Shown piece by piece: positions 47,265 through 57,850 of a stretch of 64,000 nt of DNA. A program made the position numbers and the translations under genes. Position 1 is the first letter of the stretch, and each line of letters opens with the position of its first letter. The notes under the pieces are model-generated. The model saw only the letters and a list, made by a program, of their open reading frames with translations. It searched no databases and was not told the DNA's origin. Origin of the DNA: Takashimella koratensis (Eukaryota; Basidiomycota; Tremellomycetes; Trichosporonales; Tetragoniomycetaceae); assembly GCA_003116875.1 (NCBI GenBank), contig BCKT01000005.1:124001-188000 (forward strand), given 5' to 3'.

Positions 47265-47804
47265 TAGAGGCAAGAGGTACCCAGTGTCACCGAGAGAACC
47301 AGCACTTAGCATCATTGTACACCACGTAGTTCCCGGACTTGACAACCCTACTTTCATCTCATGTACATCCCATCCCGGCCACATATCTCGGTCTCTTTTG
47401 GGGTCTGGGGCAAGCAAGCAAGCAAGCAAGCATTCATGCATCGTACATACAGTACGGGTATGCTACAATTTTAAACAAGCTCGACCAGCGAGGTTGGATT
47501 GGGGTTAAAGGTGTCGTTGGCTATTGGGTAACTATAAACATGGGGAACGTATTTACTTACGAGTAGGGTACTTGGGGAGGAGTGGGGTAGAGACAGAGCC
47601 TAACTTCCTTGTTTTCCTTTCCAACCTCGGACGAGACCGTTGGTGATAATGTCCAGCAGGAATCAATCCAGTGTCCATGGCCTGCGCCATCTTTCACATC
47701 CACACTGCCGCTGCACATCTACACACACGAGGGGGAGGTTTACACTTCCTCTTCAAAGTCCAAGAAACCACGAATCAATGGTCCATTTGATCCAAGTTGA
47801 CTCT
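47265..47804. other. convergent intergenic region, no gene
   Basis: 3' flanks of YAE1 and the membrane protein gene. Contains a CAAG tetranucleotide repeat at 47411-47432 and nothing else of note. Confidence 0.5.
47411..47432. repeat. CAAG tetranucleotide repeat
   Basis: Five tandem CAAG units in non-coding DNA. Confidence 0.8.
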
Positions 47805-48359
47805 TTAAACTTCCACGAAAACAGCGACCTCTGGTTCCTCTTCGACTGCGCGGAGAGAGCACCGGAACCCACTCTTGCGCCTGCTCCGACCTGGGGAACT
47901 GGTGTGTTCTGGTGCAGAGGAAGGGTCCACAGGTGGGGTAGGGACCACGGGGATGAGTTGGTTCGTCCGTGGGTCGAGGTACAGGTAGGCGGATGGTCGG
48001 TAGGATTGGGGTGGCGGGATCGTTGCGGATTTCTCGGAGATGGTGGGTTGAGTGAAGAGTGGTAAGAGTGGTTTAGATCCGCTGAGGAGGGTTAGAACGG
48101 TAAAGAAGAGAGGTAGGTTAAGATGTTCCGGAGAGGGGAGAGCCAGGAGAGCAGGGTACACTCACGGAATGAGGTAAAGCATCCCGAGGCAGGCAAGGAA
48201 GAGAACAATGAGCACGGGTAAAGGTAGCTGCAGAAGAGTCAGCGTCGGTGTCAACCTTGGCGGCAAACGAGAAACCAGACTTACCGAGTCGACAGCCTCG
48301 TAGGTGAGCGCGGCGGCGACTTTCAAGCCCGGCAAGACATCGTACTGTAATGTGTCCAT
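47805..48359 (-). CDS. small single-span membrane protein, unknown
   Basis: Three exons: 48359-48285, 48227-48166 and 48081-47805; 137 aa. The start MDTLQYDVLPGLKVAAALTY is followed by a single hydrophobic span encoded by exon 2 (LPLPVLIVLFLACLGMLYLI, residues 26-45). The remaining 90 residues are hydrophilic and Pro-rich: SYRPSAYLYLDPRTNQLIPV and a basic/Ser patch SSPGRSRRKSGF. No family recognised. Topology suggests a tail in the cytosol. The phase consistency of three exons supports a real gene. Confidence 0.65.
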
Positions 48360-49312
48360 CGCGAATGGTCGAACCGTGGTCAAGTGGTCGAGTATCGCGA
48401 GAGAGTGAAACAGAGAGGAAAAAGAGGAAGAGGAAGAAGAGGTAGACGCCGGTGGATATGGATCCCGGGAGACGCCGACGATAGGAGAGGTGGGGTGGGG
48501 AGAAGAGAGGTGGGAAAAGGAGCGAGGTGAGTGGAGTGGGAAGTGAGAGGTGAAAGTGATGGTAAATGTGTTATGTCGACTGCGAGCGCTTCGGGGATGC
48601 GAGTGGCAAGAGCCCAGGAGCGAGGCGAAGGCGGAGGCGGAAGCCGAGGCGGGTAATTAGGTAGGTGCAGGGGCGAAGGGTGAACGAGTTGATGGGTAGA
48701 TCTCCTCGTCCTTGGGCCTTGGGCGTGGGAAACAAGGGGAACGGGGGAGCGGGAGGACGGGGAAATGACGGCCTAGCGGGTGTCGGGCGTGTGATTGATG
48801 GCTAGGGGTGAGAGTCCCAAAGGCAGTACAAGCGGACAAGCGGGGCGATGAAAGGGCGACGCTGGGAGTGGAGGGAGTGGTGGGAGTGTATCCAGTGTCC
48901 ACAGTATCAAGCGAGGAGGGATCCGAGTGGATCTGGATCTAGGCGAAGGGTGTGGCGAGGGCGTCGGGGGGTCGCTGGATGGTGTCGATGTCGAGTCGAG
49001 AGCGTGTTGGGCGTTGCGTGTACGGCGATGTGGAATGTGGTCGATGAAAACAAACTAGTCTCGAGGTCCTTTTGCTTTTGAAGAACCCCGACCTCCTGCT
49101 CTCTCTTTTGACACTCTTTTGTCAACCCCTCTTTCCCAACTCCCTCAATACGCGAGATTGCGTCGAGCAACGAACAGAGAGTGTAAAAAAACTCGGTTCA
49201 ATTCAGTTCACTGCGAGAGTGAGGTAGAGGCGGGCTATTGGAATTCGGTGGCTTGTGGCTTGGGTCTCGGAACAATCAACCCGGTGGGTGCGGGGGGATG
49301 GTCGGTATAGAA

Positions 49313-49657
49313 TTAACGGGGAGAATGGGATTCAATTGAGCAAGAGTGAGAGGAATGAATAGGGGAACCCGGTTTCGAGCTGTTTTCGGTCGATGGAATT
49401 GACAAGATGGAGGAAGGGGGAGAATGGGAGGCGGTCAATGCGTTCGACAAAAGGTCAATGTATGACGGGGTCGGGGGAGGGATTCGAGCGGGTGTGGAGA
49501 TGCGGGGAGAAGCGAGGAGGGGATGAGCAATTGTTTCGTCAACCGCGTGGTAGATGCCGGATGCGGCGGGAGGTTCAATGTAGATGCTCGACAAGAAGGT
49601 GGAGATGAATGTCGAGATGGTGTCAAAAGTGACGCTGTGGCCGTGAATGACAGTCAA
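49313..49657 (-). CDS. possible exon of an unassembled minus-strand gene
   Basis: Open minus-strand frame without an ATG at its start, reading HGHSVTFDTISTFISTFLSS and then a Ser/Pro-rich tail ending SCSIESHSPR before a stop at 49313. The frame continues upstream past 49700. It may be part of a spliced gene whose other exons could include the open pieces at 48907-49170 (DAISRIEGVGKEG) and 48657-48902, but no consistent set of junctions was found. Could equally be chance. Confidence 0.2.
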   Translation of the reverse strand: MTVIHGHSVTFDTISTFISTFLSSIYIEPPAASGIYHAVDETIAHPLLASPRISTPARIPPPTPSYIDLLSNALTASHSPPSSILSIPSTENSSKPGSPIHSSHSCSIESHSPR

Positions 49658-49817
49658 TGGGTGGGTGTCGGGCGCTGAGTGTCGGGCGCTGGGTGCTGCG
49701 TGGAGTGGTACACTGGAGGTACGGGTGGGGCGATGGGGCCGTGGATGCAGTATGCGCCTGTCGCCAGTGGTAGAGGTTTGAGATGGGGAGGGGGAGTTTA
49801 GGGGAAGCAGGCGGGGG

Positions 49818-49818
49818 N
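49818..49818. other. ambiguous base (N)
   Basis: The single undetermined base in the window, within a G-rich run (GGGGGNGG). It marks a local sequencing difficulty. Confidence 0.95.
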
Positions 49819-50320
49819 GGCTTGGTGGCTTACTCCATCTTATATGGAAGCTTTGTATTCAGGAGAGTCTAGGTGTTGTCGAGACGACGGGAGAGGCATG
49901 ACGACGCCGGGAGGTTGGGTTCAGGACGGGCTGGGCGGAGTAGTCAGGTCAGGTCAGGTAAGCCATGTGTGCAGCTGTGTATCCAGATGGGTGGGTCGAT
50001 ACGTGCGGAGCATGAGGTGGGACGAGGAGGAGGGGAGAGGGAAGCGGGTAGGGTTGAGCAGAAGGTGGGGTAGACCAGTGTCGTATGCGGGACAGTACAT
50101 CGGCGCATGCATCGGTGCGTGCACCGGTGTGTCGGTATACAAGCGAGGGCAGGGAGTCGTAGGGCTCACGAGCAGAAGGGAATGTATGCATGCATATGTC
50201 GGCTCGGCCAGGATAGGATATCGTTCCAGGGTGTCTACTAACCTCACGATGTAATCTATCAACAGGATTGCGTATGTAGATATGGACCTACGATCACTGG
50301 TTGTCCATCGCCCGTCGCCC

Positions 50321-50353
50321 GTTGCTTGTTGCTTGTTGCTTGTTGCTTGTTGT
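50321..50353. repeat. heptamer tandem repeat (GTTGCTT)
   Basis: About four tandem copies of GTTGCTT. Non-coding. Confidence 0.8.
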
Positions 50354-50621
50354 GTGGACGAGGTAGTGCGTATCACGTCTCATGCGATGCGGGGGGAAGA
50401 ACTGAGCGGAGGTCAGTGGGTTGCTGTGGACACTGGAACAGTAGACCCCTACGGGCCACGGGCTACTAGTCGTTGAGATGCAGGCTTGGGCGGTGGTAGC
50501 TTCTGAGCTGTAGCTTCTCGGGTCTGCCGAGACATGGGAGGCCTCGGGAGATCCAAGACCTACCGACGAAAAAAAAAAAAAAAGGTCCGGGGAGTAAGGC
50601 GTAAGTGAGCCTGCGTCGCCG

Positions 50622-50810
50622 CTAATTAACACCGGATCGCTCCTTCTCGTCTCGGGCCTTGGACCCTCGTTCCGCCCCCGTCCTAGACCCTCCGCGCAGG
50701 TCCCGATCCTGGTCCTGGTCATGGTCATGGTCATGGTCATGGTCTCGGGCCTTGCGGCGTACCGGACTCGTACCTCCCCCCACCCGCCCCACTTCCGAGT
50801 CGATATCCAT
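50622..50810 (-). CDS. possible small ORF with Arg/Asp-His repeat
   Basis: 62-codon frame from ATG 50810 (MDIDSEVGRVGGGTSPVRRK) containing an Asp-His/Asp-Gln repeat and ending KARDEKERSGVN. RD-rich tails like this occur in splicing factors and RNA-binding proteins, so it could be the last exon of a larger gene, but no upstream exons were found. The repeat arises from the hexamer at 50709-50744. Confidence 0.22.
   Translation of the reverse strand: MDIDSEVGRVGGGTSPVRRKARDHDHDHDHDQDQDRDLRGGSRTGAERGSKARDEKERSGVN
50709..50744. repeat. ATGGTC hexamer repeat
   Basis: Six hexamer units, four exact ATGGTC preceded by two CTGGTC variants. Confidence 0.85.
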
Positions 50811-51603
50811 ATTAAGGCTCGACCTCAAATCTGTGCGCCCGCCGAGTCACCCTTCGTTCAGACCAAGTCCAGGGGAGATGCATGTATGCTGTGTGAGGAA
50901 GATGGGGAAGCTAGGGTTAAACAACGATGATGATGTCTTCAGGGCTTACGGGGAATGGGATACTGTGCAACGACGGCGGATGCAGAGGAGAAGACCAAGG
51001 AGATACATACATAGAGAGAGACTGAGAGGGGGAAGAGAAGTGAAGAGGTGCACAGGAACGGGGGCGCTCTTCAGACTTTTTGCGTTGCTGACGTCTGATG
51101 CTCGCCGTCGGAAAGCTGACCGTCGTTGCCGTTACCGCTCTTTTGACCTCGTTCTTTATAGCTCGGGGCCTATTCACTCAAAGTTTCGGTATCCGCTCTT
51201 CCTTCCACCATGCATATCAGTCAGTGTCAAAACTACTCCGTCACTTATCTGTCAACGCTACAATGTCTGGTCTCGTCTGGGCGCTGTCGATGAGAAAGAG
51301 TGGTTGGAGTATCGTCAGCCAGTCAGCAAGTCAGCAAGTAAAGCAAGAGTCATCATTGTTGTCCGTCACGCGTCACAGCAATGACGCGATGATTGAACGA
51401 CGTCGTCTCCATCAACCATCATCCCTATCCCTACCACCCTCGTGGTCTTATCTCTTTGCCTCTCTCTTCTCTGCCTATCTCTCTCTCCTACTCGCGCCCT
51501 TCACTTGGCACGTCCATGCAACGATCATGCTATGTATTCTACCATATCTCCTTAGCGTCGTACATCACCGAGATCACCGCCTTGTCTTCCCTGGTCGATC
51601 TAG

Positions 51604-54600
51604 CTAGCGCCTGGCGCCACCGCCACTGGCCCTGTCACTGCCGCCGGCTCCTACCCCACCTCTTCCTCCCCTCCCACCCCTTCCGCTCCCAATCTCACCA
51701 CCACCTCGACCCGCGCCACCTGTACCCCTGCCAGTCCCGCCCACGTTGCCCACACCACTCTCGCCGGCAGCCTTCCGCTTAATCAACCCCTTCCAACCCT
51801 TCGCGAACCCTTGCTCAAACATCTCCAGCGAAAATCGGTCAACAGCAGCGGCTCGACCAGCGCGCCTCATCGCTAGCTGTGCAGCAGCCGGGAGAGAGAG
51901 CGCGGCGTGGACAGATTCGGCGAACGACTCGGCGGTGGTTGCGTGGAACCCTGGGATCAGTTTGTAAGCATCACGACGTTGAGTCCTAGATCGAGCGGTG
52001 GAAGCATATTGTACACCGTTACGAACACGTGCGGATCGGTACTAGCACGCGACAGAACCAATCATACTCACCTGTTCTTTGTCCCTCGTATGGAACTACG
52101 ATATCCATCAACGGCCCCGCCGACGCATGCACGACAGGTATCAACCCAGCCGCCTGAGACCGTTAACATCGTTCGCTTCCTTCTTCATCCCATGTCTCTC
52201 TCAACAACCTGGCACGCATGTCTCTCCCCAATTCCCCCCTCACCGGCTGACTCACCAAGAACTCCACGACGTTGATCCCGAAATGCTCATCCTGCATCGT
52301 ATTCAACCCTATCGATGCTCTTCCCAATCGTTCCACCACTTCCGGGTAGGGTGCATTCACCAGGAATGTCACGTTCTCCTGCACCCGTTGGTCAGCTACG
52401 CGTCAGGAACAACAGAGCAGACTGCGGGACGTACCTCCACGCCCAAGGTCTTGGCCAATTGTCGGAGCGCCTCGAGGCGCGCTTCGTCGGCCTCCCCTCG
52501 AGATCCGCCCATCATCGTTAAACTGATACGTTGGGGTCCGGATCGATATTCTGGATGAGACTTGAACAGACTCTCCAGCGCGTAGATCTGCTTTGCGTGG
52601 TCTTTCTCGGGTCTGGGAGAAGTTAACGTCTCCTCTCTGCGAGATTACCCTCCTCCAGAACCGTTTCGACTCACCTGAACTGCGCGAGCGAGACCAACTC
52701 CCTCTCCCTCTTCTCCAGCCCGCCCAACTTCGTCAGACCAACCGTATCACAAGGCGGATAAACGACCTCACAATCTCCTTTCTCCTCAATCGGTTCCCCT
52801 CTCTTCTGCCTCTTCTCCCTCGTCAAATCATCCATCAAAAACACACTAGCGAGGAACGTCCCCCGGCCGTGGGTCAGGAGAGATTCAATATGTGCTTGGG
52901 TCCAGGACGAGTTGGTCATTGTGTATCGGGAGAAGAGGAGGCAGACCGAGTAGATTGATGTGAAGATTTGGTAGTAGCTGATGTCAAGTTGGTCAGCTTT
53001 TACAACGGGGGTGTTAGCTGTCACCGCTTACATGAGTTTAATCCATGTCTTGAGCGCACTGCTTGATGCACCTCCGCTCTCGACACCCGCCTCGCGTGCG
53101 CGGACGCGCTTGACCATATCCGCGCTGACAGTTGGGTAATGCACGTACGCTCCAACCGCGACTTCAGACCCCGCGAGCAACCGCACCATGGGTAGAGTGA
53201 ACGCGTATCCCATCGAGTCTGGGATCAGCCCCTGCACTCTGCACACGACCTACCAATGAATATATCACCCCAGAGCCCGTTCTTCCCACAAAGACCTTCC
53301 CAGGCTAGCCACATGCTGCCCACTGACTGACCGAGGAGAGTGAAGTGGCGCCAGTAGTTGTCCGAGATGAGGTACCTTGACGGCAGGGGAATAAAGTGGA
53401 GCGTTCCAGGGTCAAGGCGGATAGAGAATCGATCCTGCTAGTCAGAACTGGAAGAGTGTAGGACTCACCATGACTTTCGCAATGATTTCCTCTTTGGAGG
53501 CTTCGGGATAGTCCCCGCTATACACGAGAGAAACGACGTTTGGCTCGGTACGTTGGAGGTACGCGATAGCCGACCACAACACTCGTTCTCCGCCTCCGCC
53601 GGCGTTACTAATGTCAGCAAAGAACCACGGATACAACTCACCAGTACGGGTGCCAGAAGCCTACGACGGTGATCTTCCTCCCCATGCTAGGCGGTTTACC
53701 TGTAGTTCCTGGAACGGGTACATTCTCTCTAATCCCCAACGAGTCGAGCACCGCCTCTCTCCGGGTGATGTTCCTAGTCCGCGCCTGGCTCACTGCCCAC
53801 ATCAAGCCACCAGCAATCAAGAGCATACCCATCGGCACGATACTCAGGATAAGGCTCCAGTCGACTCCGAGGTATCGACCTGCCGCGACCGCCGCAGCGA
53901 GACCTGCTGTGGTAGATTTCGCGATGATGGATGTGACCGAGCCGGAGAAGAGAAGCCAGAGGAAGAGAGTGATAGCGACCCAGATGACGTCGAAGGAGAT
54001 TGACGACTGAGCCGAGTGGGAGAAGATGTGGTTGTAGAGGTGGGGGAAGAAGTGACTGGATGTGGGGACGAGAGCGAGAACTCGTTGAGTTAGGGGAATG
54101 TGAATGGCGACGGTGGCACCGATGAGCAGGGTGTAGACTGCCGAGAAAGGGAGAGAGAGGCTGGGTAGACAAGGAGGTGTCGAGGTCGATGGGACAGTGA
54201 GGAGAGGGACGAGTAGGAGTGCGTGGATCCACACCAGCTGGGAAAGGAAAGTTGCCGTCCCAACTGTGGAGGGCAGCGTATGGATCGAGGCGAGAGCAGC
54301 GACCAGAGGGGCGAAAACCCACCATGGAGCCTTGAGACGAGACGGTAGAATGGGTGGGTGAAGGTAGACCGCCACGAGGAAGAGAGAGGTCGAGACAGAG
54401 ATGGCGACGAGTTGGCCAAGGACCATGTAGGCGAGTGGGAAGCGGATACCCCTGCGCGCAGCTGGGATCGTCAGCTATGAACCAGATGTTGAATCAGCGG
54501 GAGAGGGAGAGGTAGGAGAGAAAAGGGCATGGCTTACACTGTTGGTAGATAACAGCAGTGAAGATGACCGTCCAGGTGCAAATGAAACTAGACCACCACC

Positions 54601-55090
54601 AACTGCTAGGTCCGGAACAGACCGTGCCCCATGCTTGCTCGAATAAAGCGGTGTTGACTAGCCATTGAGAGAAACCGAGGTCACCTTGAGTCTTGGAGAA
54701 TGAGCGATACGACCACTGCGTATGTCAGCGATGAATTCAAGGGTGGGACGAGAGGGAAATGTTATCATTGCTGAGGTTGTTGAGATGAGAGGAATTGTGC
54801 TATGGAGAGTAACAAGGCGGAGAGAATTTACTAGCATGAACTGGATCATATCTGATACCATCAGCTTCATTAGGACAAGAGCGCAAAAAGCTGATCTACT
54901 CACAATACCAAGTCGAAGCCAGAGCTCCCACAGCTACTCGTACAAACAAGAACGGTCTTCCTTCCACAATCCCCGCCGGCCCAGGCTTGGCAGAGGAGAA
55001 GATGGAGATTCCGACAAAGACGAAAGAGACGAGAATGAGGATAAAGTAGAGGGCAAAGATGGAGACTGCGGTGAAGGCGGAGAGGTCCAT
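51604..55090 (-). CDS. ALG11: ALG11-type alpha-1,2-mannosyltransferase fused to a polytopic membrane domain
   Basis: Twelve exons: 55090-54904, 54851-54832, 54715-54538, 54461-53642, 53607-53469, 53434-53254, 53218-53032, 52977-52675, 52612-52435, 52378-52256, 52153-52072 and 51950-51604; 914 aa against about 500-550 in known Alg11. Residues about 402 onward are Alg11, which adds the fourth and fifth mannoses to the dolichol-linked oligosaccharide on the cytosolic ER face: [98 protein letters not shown]. Residues 1-400 hold about nine hydrophobic spans with [20 protein letters not shown] and a triple-Trp segment, typical of an unnamed fungal membrane protein. One uninterrupted exon of 820 nt joins both parts. 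The C-terminus ends in an RGG-like tail of about 50 residues. Divergent from CYP8. Confidence 0.88.
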
Positions 55091-55378
55091 GGTGCCGAGG
55101 TGGTAAAAGGGGGATGGGCGATGGGATTAGGGAGGGGGTTGGGAGGATGGGGAGGATGGAGGATGACGGCGACGAGCCAGTTGATCACCTCCACGCTGGA
55201 AAAGGTGTTTGTCACGTGATGTCATATCCTTGGGTGTGCTCGATAGAAAGTTCTGCCAACCGGAGTTGTGTGCCGAATAGGGAAATTCTCAATCTGGAAA
55301 ACAGGTCGATTGCCACCCGCTCTTGGTTCTTCCACTCTTTTATACTTCCTCCACTCTACCCCCTCTCGACCCGGCGAT
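55091..55378. promoter_or_regulatory. bidirectional promoter (ALG11 / CYP8)
   Basis: 288 bp between divergent start codons, with TCACGTGA at 55212-55219 and a TTTTATAC stretch about 45 bp upstream of the CYP8 start. Confidence 0.6.
55212..55219. promoter_or_regulatory. E-box TCACGTGA
   Basis: 8-bp palindrome with CACGTG core, near the middle of the shared promoter (122 bp from ALG11, 160 bp from CYP8). Confidence 0.55.
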
Positions 55379-57779
55379 ATGGGTAACAACTCGGACAAGC
55401 TCTACGTGACGTACTCGGAGCACGCGGCGGGGTCGCATACCGCTTCGACGGCCGGGAAGAGGGCTGATGCGGGAAAGTCGGAGATACAGCGGTTGCCTTT
55501 GTGAGTGGGAGTCTCCTATCTCCTGTGTTTGGTGTCATGGGAGGTACCTTCTCTCATGTGAGACCTGTAGATCATGCGCTGACTACCTCATAGCGACTGC
55601 TGTGCTCTCTCCCTACAGCCGTTTCGAAATCCCGTGGCTGTCATCGACGACACCGTCGAGCCCCCTCGTGCCGACGTCTTTGACCTGCTCAATATTGTAC
55701 CCTACGTCCGCAAATTCAAGACGAGTGAGTCTATCATGATTCATGGATCACCACCTGGAGTATGCTCTTGTAGGAGAAGAGGAGCTGGGCGGGCATGACG
55801 AAGACTTACATACGATACAGACCCCGTCACGGGCAAGCCACTCGACACCTCGGCATTGATCAAGTTGAACTTCTTCAAGGTCAGCTGATTTTGTCTCAAG
55901 CCATTAGAACTCAGCTGATCAAATGTAGAACTCTGAGGGCCAGATGCACGACCCGATCACTTACAAGGTTTTCTCACCCCATGTCCACCTTGTTTTCCTC
56001 AAGAATACCGTGAGCTAGAACAAATTCTTAGAAGCGAACACCAGCTCACCTCACTCAGGGCAACGTTTTCGACATGGCCTCTCTCCAACTCCTCGCGATC
56101 AAGCCCAAGACATGGCGCGACCTCGTCAACGAGGAACCTTTCACACGAGAAGATATCATCACGATCCAGGACCCGTCCAACCTCGTTTCTCGCGATCTCA
56201 GCCAGTACGACTACGTCAAGAAGGACAAGAAGGTCGAGGGTGGGTTCAAGCTGTCGAGGTGTAGCTGATAGGCAGCGGACGATTTGGCAAATGACCCGTT
56301 GCGCGGAATCAACGTCGATGCGGCAGGTGGAGCGTCCAAGGTTCTGAAAATGTTGGCGGAGAAGGTAAGTGAGAACATCGACGAAACTGACGCCAGTCTC
56401 GTGCGGAACAATCGAGTTCACCAAAACCTGTCGAGAAACCCAAGGAGGGTGTGGTTGCACAAAAGCGTGTTGAGCAACTAGCTTGTGAGTTCTGAACATC
56501 GGTGAAGAGGGGGAACATGCTGATTTGCCCTCAGATAACGCGTCAAACTTCTCAACTGGTCGCGCGGCTGCTTCTTTCACCAGCACCACCCTCGTTCCAG
56601 AGGTCAAGAGCGAGCGAGCGATGTACGATGAGGAAGAGTGTAAGTCTTACCTTGTGTTGCGCAGCTTATAGGTAGTGATGTTTGAGGAAATGCTCAAAAC
56701 GAACAAGGACAAAGACCGGCAAAAGTGCAAAGCTTACGCAACGATCATGACCAATCTCGGTGGGCTCAACGTTGAACTGCACGGTGATCGAGCTCCCAAG
56801 ACGGTGTACAATTTTGTCATGCTTGCCAAGGAGGGAAAATATGACGATGTCTTCTTCCACCGACTCATCCCGGGTTTCATGGTAAGCTATGTGTTCATTT
56901 AGCAGGAATTGAGCTTACGCTGCGTCAGGTGCAAGGTGGTGACAAGACGGGAACTGGACGGGGCGGGAAGAGCTACTGGGGTCAGCCTTTCCGAGACGAG
57001 TACAACGTCAAGGGTGCTTTCAAGCACGATGCTCGAGGTGTTTTGGTGAGGCAGCTATGATATACTCCATTGAGCTTCAGCTGACGACCCCAGTCAATGG
57101 CGAACGGTGGACCATCGACCAACACATCCCAGTTCTTCATCACGTTTACCGCAACCCCACATCTCGATGGCAAACACACGGTCTTTGGGAAGCTTGTGGG
57201 CGGGGAACAGGTTTTGGATAAGATTGAGCGGATACCTGTCCGACCAGGTGGCGATCGACCAGCTAAAGATGTAGTCATCACTGAGATCCAAGTGTGAGTC
57301 GCCGTGCACGGCTTCATCGTCTCTTCCCGCAAGGCAGAGCTGTTTTTTGACCCCGACTCAGACTCCAAGATCCATTTGAAGACTACCGAAATAGACTCGC
57401 AGCTCGTATCGCACAGAAGGACCAATCTGAGGAAGCGATCCGAAGAAGGGCAGAGAAACGCGCTGAACGTGATAAAGACCGTACAACGTGGTTGGGGACT
57501 GATCTGGGTGTGAAGGGCGAGTCGAAAGAAGTCAGGGAGGAGAAGAAGAGAAAGGCGGAGGAGAGTGGGGCAGGGGTGGGCAAGTATCTGAAGGCTGGTG
57601 GAGGTGGAGGTGTAGGAGGGAGGGCGTTGGCGGCGGGGTCAGCAACGGGAGCGGGGCCGGCAGGGGCAGGGGCAGGGGCAAAGGGAGGAGTGGGAGCAGG
57701 GGTAGGAGGGCAAGTGGAGTTTGGGATGGAGAAGAAGAAGAAGAAAGCAGGTGGCTTTGGTGATTTTTCGTCCTGGTGA
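55379..57779 (+). CDS. CYP8: U-box cyclophilin, PPIL2/Cyp8 type
   Basis: Peptidyl-prolyl cis-trans isomerase with a degenerate RING (U-box); PPIL2 acts in the spliceosome and as an E3 ligase. Twelve exons: 55379-55500, 55594-55724, 55821-55879, 55929-56009, 56059-56239, 56276-56364, 56397-56484, 56535-56639, 56676-56881, 56929-57045, 57094-57293 and 57362-57779; 598 aa. U-box about 41-115 ([29 protein letters not shown]). Cyclophilin domain from [31 protein letters not shown] contains the catalytic Arg, [21 protein letters not shown], and [13 protein letters not shown] has His where cyclophilin A has Trp121, so cyclosporin binding should be weak. The Lys/Glu-rich tail ([20 protein letters not shown]) leads to Gly/Ala-rich repeats and the family end [13 protein letters not shown]. 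The acceptor of exon 9 (GTAG) is the least certain. Confidence 0.92.
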
Positions 57780-57850
57780 TGGTCGTGTATGAGAACCTTT
57801 CCCCATATGCATATGCATCGTACTCATTCAGTAAAGTGAGCTCGTTACCC

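Larger units (their letters stand above)
48360..51603. other. gene-poor 3.2 kb stretch
   Basis: Between the membrane protein and the ALG11 stop. Promoter of the membrane protein (CT-rich in its strand to about 48660), then open minus-strand pieces that might belong to an unassembled gene (48657-48902, 48907-49170, 49313-49657), an ambiguous base at 49818, heptamer and hexamer repeats, a poly-A of about 16 near 50571-50584, and TGCATGCA near 50188. No complete gene could be built. Confidence 0.45.

Noticed and set aside
49196..49210. GGTTCAATTC, like a tRNA B box
   Set aside because: No matching A box or stems upstream.
50659..51384. 241-codon plus-strand frame with Ser-Trp repeat
   Set aside because: The repeat comes from the ATGGTC hexamer; the rest has no protein-like pattern.
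51098..51607. Hydrophobic 169-codon plus-strand frame
   Set aside because: Antisense to the ALG11 3' end and unsupported by any motif.
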